Origin: Nitrososphaerales archaeon
GTDB lineage: Archaea > Thermoproteota > Nitrososphaeria > Nitrososphaerales > CADDZS01
Length of the DNA: 6,820 nt
Direction: 5' to 3'
Assembly (NCBI GenBank): GCA_030043455.1
Contig: JASHXQ010000200.1
Coordinates: forward strand, 1 to 6,820
Part shown: piece after piece, positions 5,550 to 6,820 of the stretch
How positions within the stretch are numbered: position 1 is the first letter of the stretch
Layout of the letters: the number at the start of each line of letters is the position of its first letter
Made by a program: the position numbers and the translations under genes
Notes under the pieces: generated by a model
What the model saw: only the letters and a program-made list of their open reading frames with translations
Databases searched by the model: none
Told to the model about the DNA's origin: nothing

Positions 5550-6820
5550 GAGTGTAATTAGGAAAGGGAATTCCGGAATAAGCCCTGTCGCCGCTGTTGT
5601 AGTCGTCCTTGTAGTTCTAATTCTGACTTCTGGCGCAGTTGTAATATCGTATCAAGCAATTAGTGTGGAGGAACATACTTCCACACTGACGTTGACCGAG
5701 ATTAACACTACGACTGTCAGCGCGGGTTCTTCAACCAATGCAACATTAGTCAGCTCGACCCCTTCATCGTCGCCTGATTACTGGTCACCGACTTCGCCGA
5801 TGAACGTGAATCGATCGTTCTCAGCTGTGACCACTTTGGATAACGGTAGTGTATTGGTTGCGGGGGGTTTCGCGGGGGCTGTTCCCAACTCCTCGATTGC
5901 TTCCGCTGAGATGTACAATCCAGCCACAAACAGGTGGACGATGATCGCCCCAATGCCAGTGGGAACTGCAGGAGCAAGGGCTTCAACTCTCAATAACGGC
6001 GATGTGCTCGTTGCAGGCGGACTGGGGAATGAAGGAATTCTGACTACGTGTCAGCTGTATGACCCGTCAACAAATACCTGGTCGCTCACAGGAAATCTAA
6101 CCAAGGCAACCTTTGACGAACAAATAGTCGTGTTGAACAACGGGAGTGTAATTGTGATCGGTGGTGATTTTTCTGGAGGAGAAAATAACGCTACCCAGAT
6201 TTACAATCCCAGTTCTGGTACTTGGTCCGATGCAGCCCCTCAGCCTCTCGCTCGAGCTGATATGATCGTGGTAAAGCTGCCTGATGGAAATGTCCTCGTG
6301 GCGGGGGGTCACACCGCTGACGTCCCCACGCTGCTTTCAGAAATATTTGACCCTACCATCAATACCTGGACTCCGACTAGGTCCCTAGTCGTTCCGGGAG
6401 GCGATTCGGGTGGCGTGCTCCTGAAGGACGGAGACGTTCTGATGGTCGGAGGCTACACGACCTACAACGATTCAGATAACTCGGCTCAATATCTCTACAC
6501 TTCGCAACTCTTCAACACCACCACGGAAGCCTGGAATTTGACCGGCGATATGAATTATCCAAGGGGAGAAATTGGGCTCAGCACGGTTCTAATGAACAAC
6601 GGTGAAGTCCTGGTTCCCGGAGGCAACTATCAGCCGGAGACCGGGCAGGACACGGCAGAAATTTACAATCCTGCGACCGGGAAGTGGTCCATGGCAGGTA
6701 CAATGTCGGTGCCCCGTGGTTCGGGGGCGATGGCAGTACTGCTTGACACTGGAGAGGTCCTCGCGTTTGGAGGCCTGCTACCGCATACTTGCACTTATTG
6801 TGGACCAGGTACGTCCGGAG
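5542..6820 (+). CDS. Pilin-like N-terminally anchored kelch beta-propeller protein (partial, runs off the window)
   Basis: An open frame of 426 codons runs from this ATG to the end of the window without a stop, so the C-terminus is missing. Residues 1-12 are basic and polar (RKGNSG), followed by ISPV and a Val/Leu-rich membrane helix to about residue 37. This resembles archaeal type IV pilin-like N-termini, though a prepilin peptidase site cannot be fixed. A Ser/Thr-rich linker with N-x-S/T sequons (N55, N66) follows to about 80. Then come kelch/galactose-oxidase-type blades, each with NG-x-VLV-x-GG, a Y/F-(N/D)-P-type turn and a Trp. GG pairs are at 108, 159, 207, 255, 303, 360 and 410, and Trp at 132, 180, 228, 276, 331 and 382. 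That makes six complete blades and the start of a seventh; W81 before the first may close the ring. The domain should face outside the cell; its ligand or enzyme activity is unknown. The start overlaps the MFS stop by 8 bases, suggesting coupled translation. Confidence 0.85.
   Translation, partial: MNESVIRKGNSGISPVAAVVVVLVVLILTSGAVVISYQAISVEEHTSTLTLTEINTTTVSAGSSTNATLVSSTPSSSPDYWSPTSPMNVNRSFSAVTTLDNGSVLVAGGFAGAVPNSSIASAEMYNPATNRWTMIAPMPVGTAGARASTLNNGDVLVAGGLGNEGILTTCQLYDPSTNTWSLTGNLTKATFDEQIVVLNNGSVIVIGGDFSGGENNATQIYNPSSGTWSDAAPQPLARADMIVVKLPDGNVLVAGGHTADVPTLLSEIFDPTINTWTPTRSLVVPGGDSGGVLLKDGDVLMVGGYTTYNDSDNSAQYLYTSQLFNTTTEAWNLTGDMNYPRGEIGLSTVLMNNGEVLVPGGNYQPETGQDTAEIYNPATGKWSMAGTMSVPRGSGAMAVLLDTGEVLAFGGLLPHTCTYCGPGTSG

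Noticed and set aside
5115..6312. Several short minus-strand frames opposite the MFS and kelch genes
   Set aside because: They lie against clear transmembrane and kelch-repeat coding sequence and have no supporting signals.
5862..6450. DNA direct repeats in the kelch gene considered as a repeat array or CRISPR
   Set aside because: Similar short strings such as GCGGGGGGT and AATACCTGG come from conserved kelch codons in frame; there are no uniform repeats and spacers.

Overview
The window most likely comes from a mesophilic, possibly soil-dwelling archaeon, and my best guess is the Nitrososphaeria/Thaumarchaeota or a Thermoplasmata-like lineage. The evidence is a membrane protein with an archaeal pilin-like N-terminus (ISPV followed by a Val/Leu-rich stretch), TATA-like elements with purine-rich flanks between two divergent genes, and ribosome-binding sites of the GGTGA/GTGATC type. 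It also includes a ribbon-helix-helix regulator with a C-terminal domain of a type I associate with soil Thaumarchaeota. Base composition looks near 50% GC. No rRNA, tRNA, CRISPR array, transposase or integrase is visible, so the lineage is an inference.

Layout: a ribbon-helix-helix regulator lies on the minus strand (81-617). Across a 120-base divergent promoter region (618-737) a plus-strand series begins: a SnoaL/NTF2-like protein (738-1205), a YcaC-type isochorismatase-family hydrolase (1242-1901), a small ABM-like alpha/beta-barrel protein (1929-2216), a second SnoaL/NTF2-like protein (2251-2697) and a LivK-type ligand-binding protein without a signal peptide (2742-3926). Gaps between these five genes are 27-44 bases, so they probably form one transcription unit. 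After a 99-base gap holding a 9-bp inverted repeat come a 14-helix DHA2-type MFS transporter (4026-5549) and, overlapping it by 8 bases, a surface-anchored kelch beta-propeller protein (5542 to beyond the window end).

Working hypothesis: this is a small-molecule module. The SnoaL-like, ABM-like and isochorismatase-like proteins are the kinds of small enzymes that modify or break down aromatic, polyketide-like or amide compounds. The LivK-like protein stays in the cytosol and has no permease or ATPase beside it, so it may be a ligand sensor or buffer rather than a transport component. The MFS protein would move the compound across the membrane, and the divergent regulator could control the set through palindromes in the shared promoter region. 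The substrate cannot be read from the sequence. The kelch protein may be a separate cell-surface function that shares the transporter's transcript.
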